A model generated the notes under the pieces. The model saw only the letters and a program-made list of their open reading frames with translations. It searched no databases and was not told where the DNA came from. From JACCXG01 sp963836735 (lineage in GTDB: Bacteria > Acidobacteriota > Vicinamibacteria > Vicinamibacterales > 2-12-FULL-66-21), in assembly GCA_963836735.1 (NCBI GenBank), contig CAWIKP010000025.1:1-64000 (forward strand): DNA of 64,000 nucleotides. Reading direction: 5' to 3'. Position numbers and translations under genes: made by a program. Positions 35,451 through 44,810 of the stretch are shown in pieces. How positions within the stretch are numbered: the stretch's first letter is position 1; each line of letters starts with the position of its first letter.

Positions 35451-36236
35451 ATGCACGCCGTCAGACTGATCCCGATCGCGGTCTCTCTGATGATGATCGG
35501 CGTCGGGACGCAGCCGGCGGCCACGATGTCGGGCGCCCCGGAATCGATCGAGGATTTCCAGCTGCCACCAAAGACCGTGTTCGACCGCGCGATGCCGCGC
35601 TACCCGAACGTCTGGTTCCACGTCGACACCGGACTCGCCCGCTCGCACCGCGACGCCGTGAAGCTCGTGACCGACGCGGTTCGCGACTCGATGCGCCTGC
35701 GCGAGTACCTCCCACCGTTCGACAACCCGGAGGGATGCGACTTCGAAGCGCGCATCGAGCACCTCCAGCCCTGGGAAGATCGCACCGCTCGAGCGCTGCA
35801 GCATTCGCACGCGTTTCACATGCGCTACTACTACTCCGCACTCACCGCCAGCCGGCTCGAACAGGTGACGCTGAACACCGAGGCTGCCAAGGGTACGTTC
35901 TATCGGTTCGGCGCAAGCGTGCACTACGAGGTCGAGCACAGCAACCCCAATCACGCCGACGTGGAAGCATGCCCGATCTGCGGCCGCACCGGCGACTACG
36001 CCAGCCGCGCCGGCAACCTCGTCGAGCTCGTGCACGACCCGCTCGGGCTCGAGCTTCTGCTGAGCGGCACCATCCGCGGCGAGCGGGTGCGGTTCGAGGA
36101 CTACGGGCAGCGCGAGGTCGGCTCCATTGCGGCTCTTGGCGACAGGTTCAAGATCACCTCCGCGGTTTTTCCCGGTCTCTCGAGCGATCGGAATACGCTG
36201 CGGATTGGCGTGGTCATCATTACCGGCCGCAGGTAG
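35451..36236 (+). CDS. Secreted protein of unknown function with CPIC motif
   Basis: The 261-residue product has a short signal peptide (LIPIAVSLMMIGVGTQPAA) and a mature domain rich in His and Tyr: RYPNVWFHVDTGL, HSHAFHMRYYYSALTASR, EVEHSNPNHADVEACPICGR and IRGERVRFEDYGQRE. The C-P-I-C-G segment could be a metal-binding or redox knuckle, but I see only one C-x-x-C, so no zinc ribbon is proven. The start at ATG 35451 is the first plausible one after the palindromic array. No known family is recognised. It lies between the TonB receptor and the broken third ADOP permease and may be co-transcribed with neither. Confidence 0.65.
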   Translation: MHAVRLIPIAVSLMMIGVGTQPAATMSGAPESIEDFQLPPKTVFDRAMPRYPNVWFHVDTGLARSHRDAVKLVTDAVRDSMRLREYLPPFDNPEGCDFEARIEHLQPWEDRTARALQHSHAFHMRYYYSALTASRLEQVTLNTEAAKGTFYRFGASVHYEVEHSNPNHADVEACPICGRTGDYASRAGNLVELVHDPLGLELLLSGTIRGERVRFEDYGQREVGSIAALGDRFKITSAVFPGLSSDRNTLRIGVVIITGRR

Positions 36237-36290
36237 TCTCGGTGTCGGGGCATTCCAACCCTCCAGGCCGCCCTCACCGTCCAAGCCGCC

Positions 36291-38744
36291 ATGCGCGCGC
36301 TCCTGCTCGATCTCCGTGACACCTGGCGTAGTCTCCGCCACGATCGGCTCTATGCCGCCGCCGTTGTCGGCACGCTGGCGCTGACGCTCGGCGCGTCGGT
36401 CGCGGTCTTCTCGATCGTCAACGGCGTCCTGCTGCGCCCGCTCGCCTATCCCGAGCCACAGGCCCTCGTTTCCATTCGTGAGATCGTCCCGGGCATCGCC
36501 GAGCGGTATCCGACACTGCCCGTGACGCCTCCGGCATTTCGACGTGTGGCGCAATCGCGCGACGACGATGTCGGCCATGGCGGCGATGGACTGGCGGACC
36601 TCGACGCTGACGGGCGTCGGGGAGGCGGCACAGGTCACGGTCCTGCGCTCGTCGGGAACGCTGTTCGACGTGCTGCAGATCCCCGTGGCGCTCGGGCGAG
36701 GACTGACCCGCGAGGATGAGAGCCCCGACCGGCCGCGGGTGGCCGTCATCAGCGAGCAGGTGTGGCACGAACGGCTGGGACGCGATCCGGCGGTGCTGGG
36801 ACGATCGATCACGTTCGGCGGGACCGACTACACGATCGTTGGCGTCCTTCAGCCAGGCTGACGCTCTTCCCCGCTCCAGGCGCTCGCCGAATCCGGAACC
36901 ATCACCACCGAGTTGGCCGCGATTGTGCCGTTCCGGATTTCCCTCGCGAAGTCCGACTGGATGGGCACAGTTCAACTACGGCGTGGTCGCACGGCTGAAG
37001 CCGGGTGTCACGCTGCGAACAGGCTCGCGCCGAGATGAACGTGATTCAGGGCGCCGTCGCCGAGATTGCGCGGCGGGAAACCCACCAACCCGTGGAGCTC
37101 CGCGGCTGGGTCATGCCGCTCGAGGAGACGATCGTCGGTCCGGTTCGTCGCGCCCTCCTGCTTCTCCTTGGCGCCATCGGAGCCCTGCTCCTCATCGCCT
37201 GCGCCAATCTCGCGAACCTGACCCTGACGCGGGCGATCGGCCGCCTCCGCGATGCGGCAATCCGTGGCGCCCTCGGTGCCAGCCGCTGGCGTCTGGTTCG
37301 CGGCTTGATCGTCGACCAGATCCTCCTGGCTGCCGCTGGCGGAGTGCTCGGTGTGGTATTCGCGGGCGCCGCGCTGCGGGTGTTCGTCATCACCGCCCCC
37401 ATCAGCCTGCCGCGCGTGCAGGACGTCGTCATCGACGGGCGAGTCCTTGGCTTCGGCGCCGGCATCGCGCTCTTTGCCGCGCTGGCGGTTGCGTTCCTGC
37501 CGGCCTGGCGCATCGGCCGCGGGGACCTCGAATCCGCGCTGCGCAGCGGCGGGCGCACGAGCGATCGCGGCGCAAACCGAGTACGGGGAATTCTGCTGGC
37601 CGCACAGGTCGCCTTGTCCGTCATGCTCCTTGCGGCCGGCGGGCTGTTCGTGTCGAGCCTCACGCGGGTGCTGCGGGTGGACACCGGTTTCGCGGCCGAG
37701 GGCGCGGTGACCGTCGAAGTGGCGCCGGTATCGGCGCGGTACCCGGATGGCGACGCACGCGCCCGGCTCTACGACCGGATCCTCGATCGGGTGCGGGCGA
37801 TGCCGGGGATCACTGATGCATCCTGGACCTCCGCACTGCCGCTGACCGGCGAAACCTGGGTGGACAAGATCGTCCGGCCCGACCGCGTGATTCCGCAGAG
37901 CGCACAATCCAGCGCCAACTACCGATTCGTGGGACCTGCCTACTTCCGCGCGATTGGGATGCCGATGCTCCAGGGGCGCAGCATCGAAGAGCGGGATCGG
38001 ACCCGGATGCCCACGCCGGCCGTGATCTCGGCACGCGCCGCGCGGACGCTCTGGCCCGAGAGCCCTGCGATCGGCCGCGAGTTCACACGTGCCGATCCGG
38101 CGCAACGCTTCGAGGTCGTCGGTATCGTCGCCGACGGCCGCGTGACCGCACTCGAGTCGGACCCGCCGCTGATGGTCTACGTTCCTTACTGGTACAACAA
38201 CGAAGGCAAATCCGTGCTGGTGGTGCGCGCACAGGGCGACCCTGCGCCACTCGTCTCCGCCGTTCGCGCCGTGGTGCGCGACGTCGATCCGGACCTGGCA
38301 ATCGCCAGCGTGGCGCCGCTGCGCCACGTGATCGATGCCGCGGTCGAAGGCCGCCGTTACCAGGCCTCGCTCTTCACCCTGTTCGGCGGGTCCGCGCTGC
38401 TCATCGCGATCGTCGGCGTGTACGCGACCACGGCCTACGGCGTCTCGAGACGCCGCCGCGAGCTGAACATCAGGGTCGCGCTCGGGGCGCGCGCGTTCCA
38501 GGTGTTCTCGCTGGTGCTCCGGCAGAGCGCGACGCCCGTGGCGATCGGGCTGGCGGCGGGCCTGGGTGGCGCCCTGGCACTGGGCGGCCTCATCGCCAGC
38601 CTGCTCTTCGAAGTCCGGCCCCGCGATCCGCTCGTGCTGACCGTCGTGCTCGGCCTGGTGTCGGTCGTCGGCCTCGCCTCGGCTGCCGCGGCGACGCTCG
38701 GTGGACTTCGGCTCGATCCGGCATCCGCGCTGCGGGAGGAATAG
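36291..38744 (+). pseudogene. ADOP-family permease 3, frameshifted, without PadR
   Basis: The body 37005-38744 reads cleanly as the second part of an ADOP permease (CANLANLTLTRAIGRLRDA, LVRGLIVDQILLAAAGG, RRRRELNIRVALGA, PRDPLVLTVVLG, LDPASALREE). The first part is split into frames: MRALLLDLRDTWRSLRHDRL from ATG 36291, then LQIPVALGRGLTREDE and GGTDYTIVGVLQ. At least three shifts occur between 36530 and 37010. Unlike the other two, it lacks the N-terminal helical region and has no adjacent padR gene, matching the shorter, unregulated ADOP subtype. It likely encoded about 810 residues. The shifts lie in a short GC-rich stretch. Confidence 0.85.
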
Positions 38745-38756
38745 ATCCTGAGCGGA

Positions 38757-38863
38757 CTTCCGCCTGAAGGCGGAAGCCACACAGAAACCGGACTCGTCGC
38801 TTCCGGCTTTAGCCGGAAGGCTGCGGCCGGCGCTCGCCTACCGCCTGAAGGCGGAAGCCACGG
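38757..38863. repeat. Palindromic repeat cluster, three units (family 1)
   Basis: Unit A is CTTCCGCC-TGAA-GGCGGAAG (38757-38776, perfect eight-base stem), unit B CTTCCGGCT-TT-AGCCGGAAG (38800-38819, perfect nine-base stem) and unit C CCGCC-TGAA-GGCGG (38841-38854). The same two stem types in the B-then-A order occur at 44838-44903. The cluster lies in the gap between permease 3 and the hydrolase and may act as a transcription terminator or mRNA-stabilising element. Confidence 0.85.
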
Positions 38864-38889
38864 AAGCGATTAATGCGTATGCTGGATCG

Positions 38890-39825
38890 GTGCGTGCCCT
38901 TCCTCCTCCCGGAACGCTCGTCGACGTCGGCGGGTTCCGGCTGCACCTCCACTGCACCGGCGAGGGATCTCCGACGATCGTGCTCGATGCCGCGCTCGGC
39001 GCTTCGTCGCTGAGCTGGTCGCTCGTGCAGCCCGCGCTGGCAAAAGTATCGCGGGTCTGCAGTTACGACCGGGCCGGTTTCGGGTGGAGCGATCCCGGCC
39101 CGATGCCCCGGACCGCGGATCGCATCGCCGGAGAACTGCGTACACTGCTCGAGCGCGCCGGGGTTCCGCCGCCGTTCGTGTTCGTCGGACATTCGTTCGG
39201 CGGCTTCGTCGGCCTGATCTTCGCGCGCCGATTCAGCGCCGAGACGACCGGGCTGGTGCTCGTGGATCCGGCGCATGCCGAGGATTGGGTCACGCCGGCG
39301 CCGAAGGAACAGGTGAAAATCGACCGCGGCGTGCGGCTGTGCCGCTACGGCGCGGTTACCGCGCGCATCGGCCTGGCACGCATCGTCTCCACGCTCGTCG
39401 GTTTCGGTCAGGTCCGGACCGCGCGCGTGCTCGTCAGGCTGGCCAGCCGGCGCGGCCTGTCGCGGCAGGACGAGGCCATCCTCGCGCCGGTCCGAAAGCT
39501 GCCGCCGGAGCTGCAGCCGACGCTGGCGCAGTTCTGGTCGAAACCGCACTTCTTCGAAGCGCTCGGCAGCCAGATCGAGTCGGTGTGTCTCACTGCCGCG
39601 ATGGTGCTCGAAGCCACCGCGGACGGGTATGGCGACCTGCCCCTGGTTACCATCTCCTCAACCGATCCAGGCGAGTACCGGCTGCGGCAGCAGGACGCGA
39701 TGGCCGCCCTCTCCACACGCGGGCGTCACATCATGGCATCGCAGAGCGGCCACTGGATTCCTCTCGATCAGCCACACGTGGTAATCGATGCCATCAGCGA
39801 AGTGGTCGCGGCGGCGCGGGCGTGA
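38890..39825 (+). CDS. Alpha/beta hydrolase, paralogue of the one at 4832
   Basis: The 311-residue protein starts at GTG 38890 with little leader, so unlike its paralogue it has no membrane anchor and is probably cytoplasmic. It shares LVDVGGFRLHLHCTGEG, CSYDRAGFGWSDPGP, the canonical elbow VGHSFGGFVG (Ser in G-H-S-F-G), TGLVLVDPAHAED with the likely acid, and the His in QSGHWIPLDQPHVVID. The cap domain between residues 130 and 230 is helical. This pattern fits the epoxide-hydrolase or haloperoxidase group of esterases; the substrate is not known. The palindromic cluster precedes it, so its promoter must be short. Confidence 0.88.
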   Translation: MRALPPPGTLVDVGGFRLHLHCTGEGSPTIVLDAALGASSLSWSLVQPALAKVSRVCSYDRAGFGWSDPGPMPRTADRIAGELRTLLERAGVPPPFVFVGHSFGGFVGLIFARRFSAETTGLVLVDPAHAEDWVTPAPKEQVKIDRGVRLCRYGAVTARIGLARIVSTLVGFGQVRTARVLVRLASRRGLSRQDEAILAPVRKLPPELQPTLAQFWSKPHFFEALGSQIESVCLTAAMVLEATADGYGDLPLVTISSTDPGEYRLRQQDAMAALSTRGRHIMASQSGHWIPLDQPHVVIDAISEVVAAARA

Positions 39826-39844
39826 TCGTGGCATCCTAACGTCC

Positions 39845-41857
39845 ATGTGGCAGCTGACATGGACGGTGGCGTTGGCCGTTGCGCTCGGCGTGACCGGGGC
39901 GCGCGCGCGCATTCAAACGGGCCCGCCAGCGGGAGCCTTCGAGTGGAAGACCTACGGCGGCGACCTCGCCAGCAGCCGCTACGCTCCATTCGATCAGATC
40001 AACAAAGACAACTTTTCCAGGCTGCGACTGGCCTGGCGGCTGAACACCAGCATGTTCGGGCCGCGGCCCGACACGCTGTATTCCGCGACTCCCCTCGTGA
40101 TTGGCAACGTGCTCTACACGACGGCCGGCACGCGCCGCGCTGTCGTCGCGCTGAATGCGGCGACAGGTGAACTGCTCTGGATGCACGCCGAAGACGAGGG
40201 CCCGCGCGGGCAGAACCCGGCGCGGAGCGGTGCGGGCCGTGGCGTCGCCCACTGGGCGAGCGGCGATGGATCCGATCAACGCATCGTCTATGTGACTCCC
40301 GGCTACCGGCTGATCGCCCTGAACGCCAGAACCGGCGCGCCGATCCCCACATTCGGCACGGATGGCGTCGTCGATCTGAAACGAGACAACGACCAGGAAC
40401 TGGATCTGGTCACCGCCGACATCGGCCTGAACGCCACTCCGCTCGTCGCTGGCGACGTCGTCGTCGTGGGCGCTGCCCACCGCTTCAGCGGCGCGCCGAA
40501 GACCATGAACAATGCGAGGGGATACGTTCGGGGCTTCGACGTCAGGACCGGGAAACGCCTGTGGATCTTTCACACCGTTCCGAAACCGGGCGAGTTCGGC
40601 TTCGAAACCTGGGACAACACTTCGGCGCTGCGGAACGGCAACACCGGCGCGTGGGCGCAATTCAGCGCGGACCTCGAGCTCGGGTTGGTCTATGTGCCGG
40701 TCGAAATGCCGACCGGTGATTACTACGGTGGCCACCGGCCCGGGAACACCCTGTTCGACGAGAGCCTCGTCGCGCTGGACCTCAAAACCGGTCAGCGCCG
40801 GTGGCACTACCAGATCACGCATCACGGCATCTGGGACTACGACCCGTCGTGCGCACCGATTCTGTTCGATCTGACAGCGAACGGCCGGCGGGTCAAGGCG
40901 CTGGCCCAGCCGACCAAGCAGGCATTCCTCTTTGTGTTGAATCGTGAAACCGGCGAGCCGATCTGGCCAATCGAAGAGCGTACGGTGCCGCAATCCACTG
41001 TGCCTGGCGAGAAGACCAGTCCAACCCAGCCCTACCCTACGCGGCCTGCGCCCTTCGATCGTCAAGGCATCGGCATCGAGGACCTGATCGATTTCACCCC
41101 GGCGCTGCGCGCCGAGGCGCTCGAGGTGATCAAGCCGTTTCGGATCGGCCCGATGTACACACCGCCAGTGTTGAGTGACGCCGGCGGCCCTCTCGCGACG
41201 CTGATGGTGCCGTCCGACCATGGCGGAGCCAACTGGCCGGGTGGTGCACTCGACCCCGAGACCAACCGGATCTACGTGCACTCTCACACGGCACTCTTCG
41301 CCGCCGGCATCGTGCCCGCCAACCCGGAGTCGTCCGACATGGGCTACGTCTACGGGCTGGCGGCCGGCGCCGGACGCGGCGGAGCCCCCGGCACCACTGG
41401 CGGCGGCGGCCGCGGCCGGGCGATGACGACTGTGCGAGGCCTGCCCCTCCTCAAACCGCCGTACGATCGAATCACCGCCTACGACATGAACACCGGCGAC
41501 CTGATCTGGCAGAAGCCGCATACCTCGACACCTGACGAGATCAGGAATCATCCGGCGCTGAAGGGACTCGACCTGCCACGCCTCGGTCAGCCCGGACGAA
41601 CCTTCATCGGCGTGCTCGCCACGAAGACGCTTCTGATTGCCGGGGAGGGTGGAGTCCATACGAACGAAGCCGGCGAGCGCGTGGCGCTGTTGCGCGCGTA
41701 CGACAAGGCCACCGGCGCCGATATTGCCGCCGTTGCCATGCCGGCACACCAGACCGGATCACCTATGAGCTACATGGTCAACGGCCGGCAATACATCGCG
41801 ATCGCGGTCAGCAGCGCCACGGGCGCCGAGCTGCTCGTCTACGTGCTGCCGCAATAG
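39845..41857 (+). CDS. PQQ-dependent sugar/alcohol dehydrogenase
   Basis: This 670-residue exported quinoprotein has an N-terminal signal segment (MWQLTWTVALAVALGVTGA) and an eight-bladed propeller with repeated tryptophan-docking strands: YGGDLASSRYAPFDQINKDN, TGELLWMHAEDE, QRRWHYQITHHGIWDYDPS, GGANWPGGALDPE and ANTGDLIWQK-like blades. The motif HGIWDYDPSCAP and the SDHGGANWPG strand are typical of PQQ binding. A C-terminal cytochrome c domain is absent, as in glucose-dehydrogenase-like types. It probably oxidises an aldose or alcohol in the periplasm and hands electrons to a quinone or cytochrome. Start ATG 39845 follows the hydrolase stop closely. Confidence 0.9.
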   Translation: MWQLTWTVALAVALGVTGARARIQTGPPAGAFEWKTYGGDLASSRYAPFDQINKDNFSRLRLAWRLNTSMFGPRPDTLYSATPLVIGNVLYTTAGTRRAVVALNAATGELLWMHAEDEGPRGQNPARSGAGRGVAHWASGDGSDQRIVYVTPGYRLIALNARTGAPIPTFGTDGVVDLKRDNDQELDLVTADIGLNATPLVAGDVVVVGAAHRFSGAPKTMNNARGYVRGFDVRTGKRLWIFHTVPKPGEFGFETWDNTSALRNGNTGAWAQFSADLELGLVYVPVEMPTGDYYGGHRPGNTLFDESLVALDLKTGQRRWHYQITHHGIWDYDPSCAPILFDLTANGRRVKALAQPTKQAFLFVLNRETGEPIWPIEERTVPQSTVPGEKTSPTQPYPTRPAPFDRQGIGIEDLIDFTPALRAEALEVIKPFRIGPMYTPPVLSDAGGPLATLMVPSDHGGANWPGGALDPETNRIYVHSHTALFAAGIVPANPESSDMGYVYGLAAGAGRGGAPGTTGGGGRGRAMTTVRGLPLLKPPYDRITAYDMNTGDLIWQKPHTSTPDEIRNHPALKGLDLPRLGQPGRTFIGVLATKTLLIAGEGGVHTNEAGERVALLRAYDKATGADIAAVAMPAHQTGSPMSYMVNGRQYIAIAVSSATGAELLVYVLPQ

Positions 41858-41907
41858 ACGGCGTCCTTTTACAGGAGATCAAGGAGGTCAGGAGAACGCG
41901 GGGCGGA

Positions 41908-43227
41908 TTAGACCTGCCCGCCGAGCGCGATGGTCATCTTCGGATCACGCCGGACCTTGTCCGATTCGAGCAGGTCCGGCGTGACGTGCGCGCCGGCACG
42001 GACCAACGCCGCCACCACTGTGTAGTAGCGGTCCGGCTTTGGAGCGGGCGCCCGGTCCCAGCCAGTCAACGCCCATACCAGCGGCGGTGTCTTCCATGTC
42101 TTGTCGACCACATCGACATGGGCACCGTGCTGCAGCAACAGGGACACGACGTCAACATGTGCGTGATACGAGGCCACATGGAGCGCCGTGTGGCCATCGC
42201 CGTGTCCCCGGAGTTCCATATCGACGTGGAGGCCCCGCTCCAGCAGAAACTGTACGGCCGCTTTGTGGCCGTACGCCGACGCCATCGCGAACGCGTCGGC
42301 CACTGTCGACGGTGCTGCCGACCGCGCTTGCGCGTCGAACAGCTCCTTCAACACCTCGATGCGTCCAAGGCCGGCGGCCCCGACGAGATCGAGAGGCGCG
42401 CCGCGACTCGCCAGATGCGCCGCAGCGTTCGGCTGCCCGTTGGCGAGACAAGCGCGGATCAAGGTGTCGTTGTGGCCGGCGCCACCCTTCAGATCCACGC
42501 GCGCTCCATGGTCGAGCAGAACGTCGATGACCCCGAGCTGAACACCGGCCGCGTCGGGCGGCGCGCTGGTCGCAACGAGACCAAGCGCGGTGCACCGGCT
42601 GCTTCCGTACACCTCTGCGCCGGCATCGGCATCGGCGCCGGCGTCGAGCAGGATCTTCGTAATCTCCGCGATGTTCTTCGGAGACACCTGTCGATAGCCC
42701 TCGACACCGTTCGCGGAAACGTAGTGCAGCAGCGTGGCGCGATGCTCGCGCGTCGAGCGTGCCCGTACCAGCCCGGGATCGTCGCGGAGCAGCCGTCTGA
42801 GCGTCTGGCTGTCACCGTTGATGATGGCGCGAACGGCGGCTTCGAAGACGGAGACCGAAGACGACGATTGCGTGAGCGACTCGAGGTGCGCGGCAAACAC
42901 CGGCCAGCTCGCGAAACCGTGCGCCCGCGCGATCACGAACTGTGCGTCAGTCAGCGCGCACTTCGGACGATCGTGCCGGCCCGAGAGCCTGGTCCGCGCG
43001 AACTGCTCGACATCGTGTGCGCGGCGGTCGATTTCGCCTGGGTGCCGGGAACGATCCGAGTCGGGTAGATTCGTCGCGAGGACGTTCAACCACTTGACGG
43101 TCCACTCCCGGATGGCGGCGGCGTCACCCGACTTGCACGCCTTCACCAAGTCCTTTGCCAGCTTTCGGTATTGATCGAGATTCGGCCGTGAGGGAAGCGG
43201 GAGGGCGTCCTGCGGGTTCGGGTACAT
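41908..43227 (-). CDS. Ankyrin-repeat protein
   Basis: The 439-residue cytoplasmic protein begins with a helical domain (PNLDQYRKLAKDLVKACKSGD, ALTDAQFVIARAHGFASW) and continues with about eight ankyrin repeats: TLLHYVSANGVEG, VIDVLLDHGARVDL, AVQFLLERGLHVDMELRG, HTALHVASYHAHVDVVSLL and others. Ankyrin arrays bind proteins; the partner is unknown. The frame is complete and ends at 41908, only about 50 bases from the convergent PQQ dehydrogenase, with no clear terminator hairpin between them. No secretion signal was found, so this is a cytoplasmic adaptor, not a surface protein. Confidence 0.88.
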   Translation of the reverse strand: MYPNPQDALPLPSRPNLDQYRKLAKDLVKACKSGDAAAIREWTVKWLNVLATNLPDSDRSRHPGEIDRRAHDVEQFARTRLSGRHDRPKCALTDAQFVIARAHGFASWPVFAAHLESLTQSSSSVSVFEAAVRAIINGDSQTLRRLLRDDPGLVRARSTREHRATLLHYVSANGVEGYRQVSPKNIAEITKILLDAGADADAGAEVYGSSRCTALGLVATSAPPDAAGVQLGVIDVLLDHGARVDLKGGAGHNDTLIRACLANGQPNAAAHLASRGAPLDLVGAAGLGRIEVLKELFDAQARSAAPSTVADAFAMASAYGHKAAVQFLLERGLHVDMELRGHGDGHTALHVASYHAHVDVVSLLLQHGAHVDVVDKTWKTPPLVWALTGWDRAPAPKPDRYYTVVAALVRAGAHVTPDLLESDKVRRDPKMTIALGGQV

Positions 43228-43648
43228 GCGAAGCTCCTTTCAATGCAGCCCGGAGTCCGCCCTGTCAGGCTGTCCGCCGTCGCCGGTAGGGATCGATGGC
43301 GGGTGAAAGAAGTTCGTGTCTTCCCGGTCAATTGTGGGTGGGCACTGCCCTTTCCGCGGACTGGATGCGCCCCTCGCGCTGGCGCCAGTATACGCGGCGA
43401 CCAAGGCCAGGCCAATCCCCGGGGACGGCCGCCGATCTGACGCTTCCGCTTCGCGGTTTTGCACGATCTCAGGGTTTCTTCGTGGCCTTGGTGCTCTTCG
43501 TGTTCTCCGCGCCCCGCGCCGAAGGCGCCGTCGTGTCGTCGTGTCGTCGTCCTCGCCGCGAAGCGGCCCGTGAGGCAGGCACCGTGATTCGTTCAGACGG
43601 GTCGTGATAGATTCGCGCACCGTGCCAAAACTCCAGACGTCCCCCGAC
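43228..43648. other. Intergenic region with short periodic repeat
   Basis: The 421 bases between the ankyrin gene and the SMP-30 gene hold no convincing coding frame. From about 43475 a nine-base periodic stretch reads TTCTTCGTG, GCCTTGGTG, CTCTTCGTG, and near 43531-43551 GTCGT units recur. The promoter of the SMP-30 gene is expected in the last part. Confidence 0.45.
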
Positions 43649-44686
43649 ATGAACCGACGCGCGTTTCTCGCAGCCGCTGCGTTGCCGATGCTGTCGGCGC
43701 GCGCCTCAGCACAGTCGCAGCGATTTCCGATCGGTCCCGAGCCAATCCGCTATCCCTCCGCCGTCTGGAAGGTCCACGACGAACGCTTCAGGAAGTACAT
43801 GATCGGCAACACGCCCCTGGTGCGTGAGTGGACCGGGGCGCTCTGGGCGGAAGGACCGGCGTGGAATGGCGTGGGCCGATACGTCGTCTTCAGCGACATC
43901 CCCAACAACGTTCAGCTGCGCTGGGACGAGGCCACCGGGCAGGTCGCGCCGTTCCGGACCCCGTCGAACTTCTCGAACGGCAACACCTTCGACTGGCAGG
44001 GACGCCAGATCGCCTGCGAGCACCAGACCGCCCGCGTCGTCCGCTACGACTATGAGGGGGAGCCGACGGTTCTCGCGTCAACGTTCGAGGGAAAGCGTCT
44101 CAATGCGCCGAACGACGTCATCGTGCATCCGAACGGTGGCGGGATCCTCTTCACGGATCCGGGATACGGGAGCCATTGGTACTACGAAGGCACCGTGCGG
44201 CAGCTCGAACTGCCGACCAGCGTCTACCACATCGACGCGCAGAGCGGCCGGCTGACGAAGCTCACCGACGAGATCAAGAAACCCAACGGCCTGTGCTTTT
44301 CACCCGACTACCGCACGCTCTACGTCGCGGATACCGCTCCGACCCACTTCCCGGGCGAGAAGGCGAAGATCATTGCGTGGACCGTCCAGGACAACGGAAG
44401 CCGGCTCACCAGTCGGCGCGAGTTCGCCACCCAGGATGCCGGCTTCCATGACGGCATCCGTGCTGACGTCGATGGCAACATCTGGTGCGGAACCGGCTTC
44501 GGGGGCGAGGGCGTGGACGGGGTCCACGTCTATGCGCCCGAGGGCACGAAGATCGGCCAGATCCTGATGCCGGAGGGCACGGCCAACCTGTGTTTCGTCG
44601 GCAGGAACCGAAACCGCCTGTTCATGACGAGCAGCCAGTCGGTCTACACGCTCTACACGGCGGCCCAGGGCGCACATCGCACCTGA
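43649..44686 (+). CDS. SMP-30/gluconolactonase-family protein, exported
   Basis: The 345-residue product starts at MNRRAFLAAAALPMLSARA, a twin-arginine-type signal, so it acts outside the cytoplasm. The propeller shows the metal-ligand Glu in WAEGPAWNGV, LNAPNDVIVHPNGGGILFTD (Asn-Asp ligands), DEIKKPNGLCFSPDYRTLYV (Asn ligand) and ADVDGNIWCGTGFGGEG with a further Asp. These match SMP-30 lactonases, which open sugar lactones such as gluconolactone. It would follow oxidation by the PQQ dehydrogenase 2 kb upstream, giving a free sugar acid. The next gene starts about 125 bases downstream, possibly in the same transcript. Confidence 0.88.
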   Translation: MNRRAFLAAAALPMLSARASAQSQRFPIGPEPIRYPSAVWKVHDERFRKYMIGNTPLVREWTGALWAEGPAWNGVGRYVVFSDIPNNVQLRWDEATGQVAPFRTPSNFSNGNTFDWQGRQIACEHQTARVVRYDYEGEPTVLASTFEGKRLNAPNDVIVHPNGGGILFTDPGYGSHWYYEGTVRQLELPTSVYHIDAQSGRLTKLTDEIKKPNGLCFSPDYRTLYVADTAPTHFPGEKAKIIAWTVQDNGSRLTSRREFATQDAGFHDGIRADVDGNIWCGTGFGGEGVDGVHVYAPEGTKIGQILMPEGTANLCFVGRNRNRLFMTSSQSVYTLYTAAQGAHRT

Positions 44687-44810
44687 GCTTCGTCCCGCGT
44701 TCCGTTCGAACACGTTCGGGCTCCTTGCGCGCCGTCTGCTTTCCACCTCCCCGCGGTGGGCATTTGTCGATTCCCGTGGCGGCTGTTCGACAGGGATGTG
44801 GAGGTGCTTC

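Noticed and set aside
37008..38780. Minus-strand frame of about 590 codons opposite ADOP permease 3
   Set aside because: Codon-position mirror of the permease; composition not protein-like; the permease motifs on the plus strand are clear.
39836..41749. Minus-strand frame of about 640 codons opposite the PQQ dehydrogenase
   Set aside because: Shadow of a well-conserved enzyme; Arg/Gly/Val rich with no domain.
43475..43551. Nine-base periodicity and GTCGT repetition as a possible CRISPR or regulatory array
   Set aside because: Units are very short and diverged, with no spacers; regarded as simple sequence.
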